NCBI GenBank assembly: GCA_009787035.1
Contig: WRGV01000168.1
Span: forward strand, 1-5,054
From: Propionibacteriaceae bacterium
GTDB taxonomy: Bacteria > Actinomycetota > Actinomycetes > Propionibacteriales > Propionibacteriaceae
Length of the DNA stretch: 5,054 nt
Reading direction: 5' to 3'
The notes under the pieces were generated by a model. It had not been told where the DNA came from, searched no databases, and saw nothing but the letters and a program-made list of their open reading frames with translations. The translations under genes and the position numbers were made by a program. Of the stretch, positions 4,951 to 5,054 are shown in pieces (the first letter of the stretch is position 1; each line of letters opens with the position of its first letter).

Positions 4951-5054
4951 ACGAGTCGGCACGCCAGCTTGGGCGCTTGCAGCAGCTGGTGGACGGCGCC
5001 CGCCGCATCGTCTTTTTCGGCGGCGCGGGCGTGTCGACCGAGTCGGGGGTCCCC
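4941..5054 (+). CDS. SIR2-family NAD-dependent protein deacylase (5' part only)
   Basis: The first 38 codons are present and the gene continues past the right edge. After a short helical lead (residues 5-20), RRIVFFGGAGVSTESGVP (21-38) is the start of the sirtuin Rossmann fold. GAGVS (28-32) is the NAD-binding GAGxS motif, and SGVP (35-38) is the beginning of the SGIPDFR motif. Sirtuins remove acetyl or other acyl groups from lysine, using NAD+ and releasing nicotinamide. The FFGGAGVSTESG form is common among bacterial sirtuins. The catalytic His and the zinc cysteines would lie outside the window, so activity cannot be judged. The ATG is in frame with the argS stop (TAG, three codons, ATG), and the 9-nt gap indicates one operon with argS. 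Start confidence is moderate because of the missing ribosome site. Confidence 0.88.
   Translation, partial: MSQDESARQLGRLQQLVDGARRIVFFGGAGVSTESGVP

Overview
The window looks like chromosomal DNA of a high-G+C actinobacterium. Codon third positions are strongly G/C, long antisense frames stay open, and the ArgS and sirtuin sequences are of actinobacterial type. Propionibacteriaceae or a relative is my guess from the feel of the proteins, not a demonstrated assignment.

Layout. (1) Positions 1-1351, minus strand: the first 450 codons of a gene that runs off the left edge. It appears to have TerB-like acidic helical segments at both ends and an EcsC-like, Gly/Ala-rich hydrophobic core. (2) Positions 1352-1631: a 280-nt divergent intergenic region. 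It holds a perfect 17-bp dyad next to the minus-strand gene and an 84-bp quasi-palindrome with 22-nt arms. (3) Positions 1632-3092, plus strand: a complete 486-aa protein with a Schlafen-type AlbA_2 domain, a RecG-C-terminal-like HATPase_c_4 domain and a winged helix, probably a transcriptional regulator. (4) Positions 3093-3278: an intergenic gap dominated by an AT-rich cluster of seven GTAACTAT units, out of character with the surrounding DNA. (5) Positions 3279-4931, plus strand: argS, arginyl-tRNA synthetase, complete and possibly translated from a leaderless mRNA. (6) Positions 4941-5054, plus strand: the first 38 codons of a SIR2-family deacylase, 9 nt behind argS, with its ATG in the loop of a small perfect hairpin.

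How the genes may work together. The left two genes share a regulatory region rich in dyads, and one of them has a DNA-binding C-terminus. That suggests autoregulation plus control of the TerB/EcsC gene, possibly as a stress or membrane-response pair (inference). On the right, argS and the sirtuin form a tight, probably translationally coupled pair. The most unusual items are the GTAACTAT array ahead of argS, the long quasi-palindrome in the divergent promoter region, and the start-codon-in-loop hairpin of the sirtuin gene. No tRNA, rRNA, CRISPR array or insertion sequence is visible.
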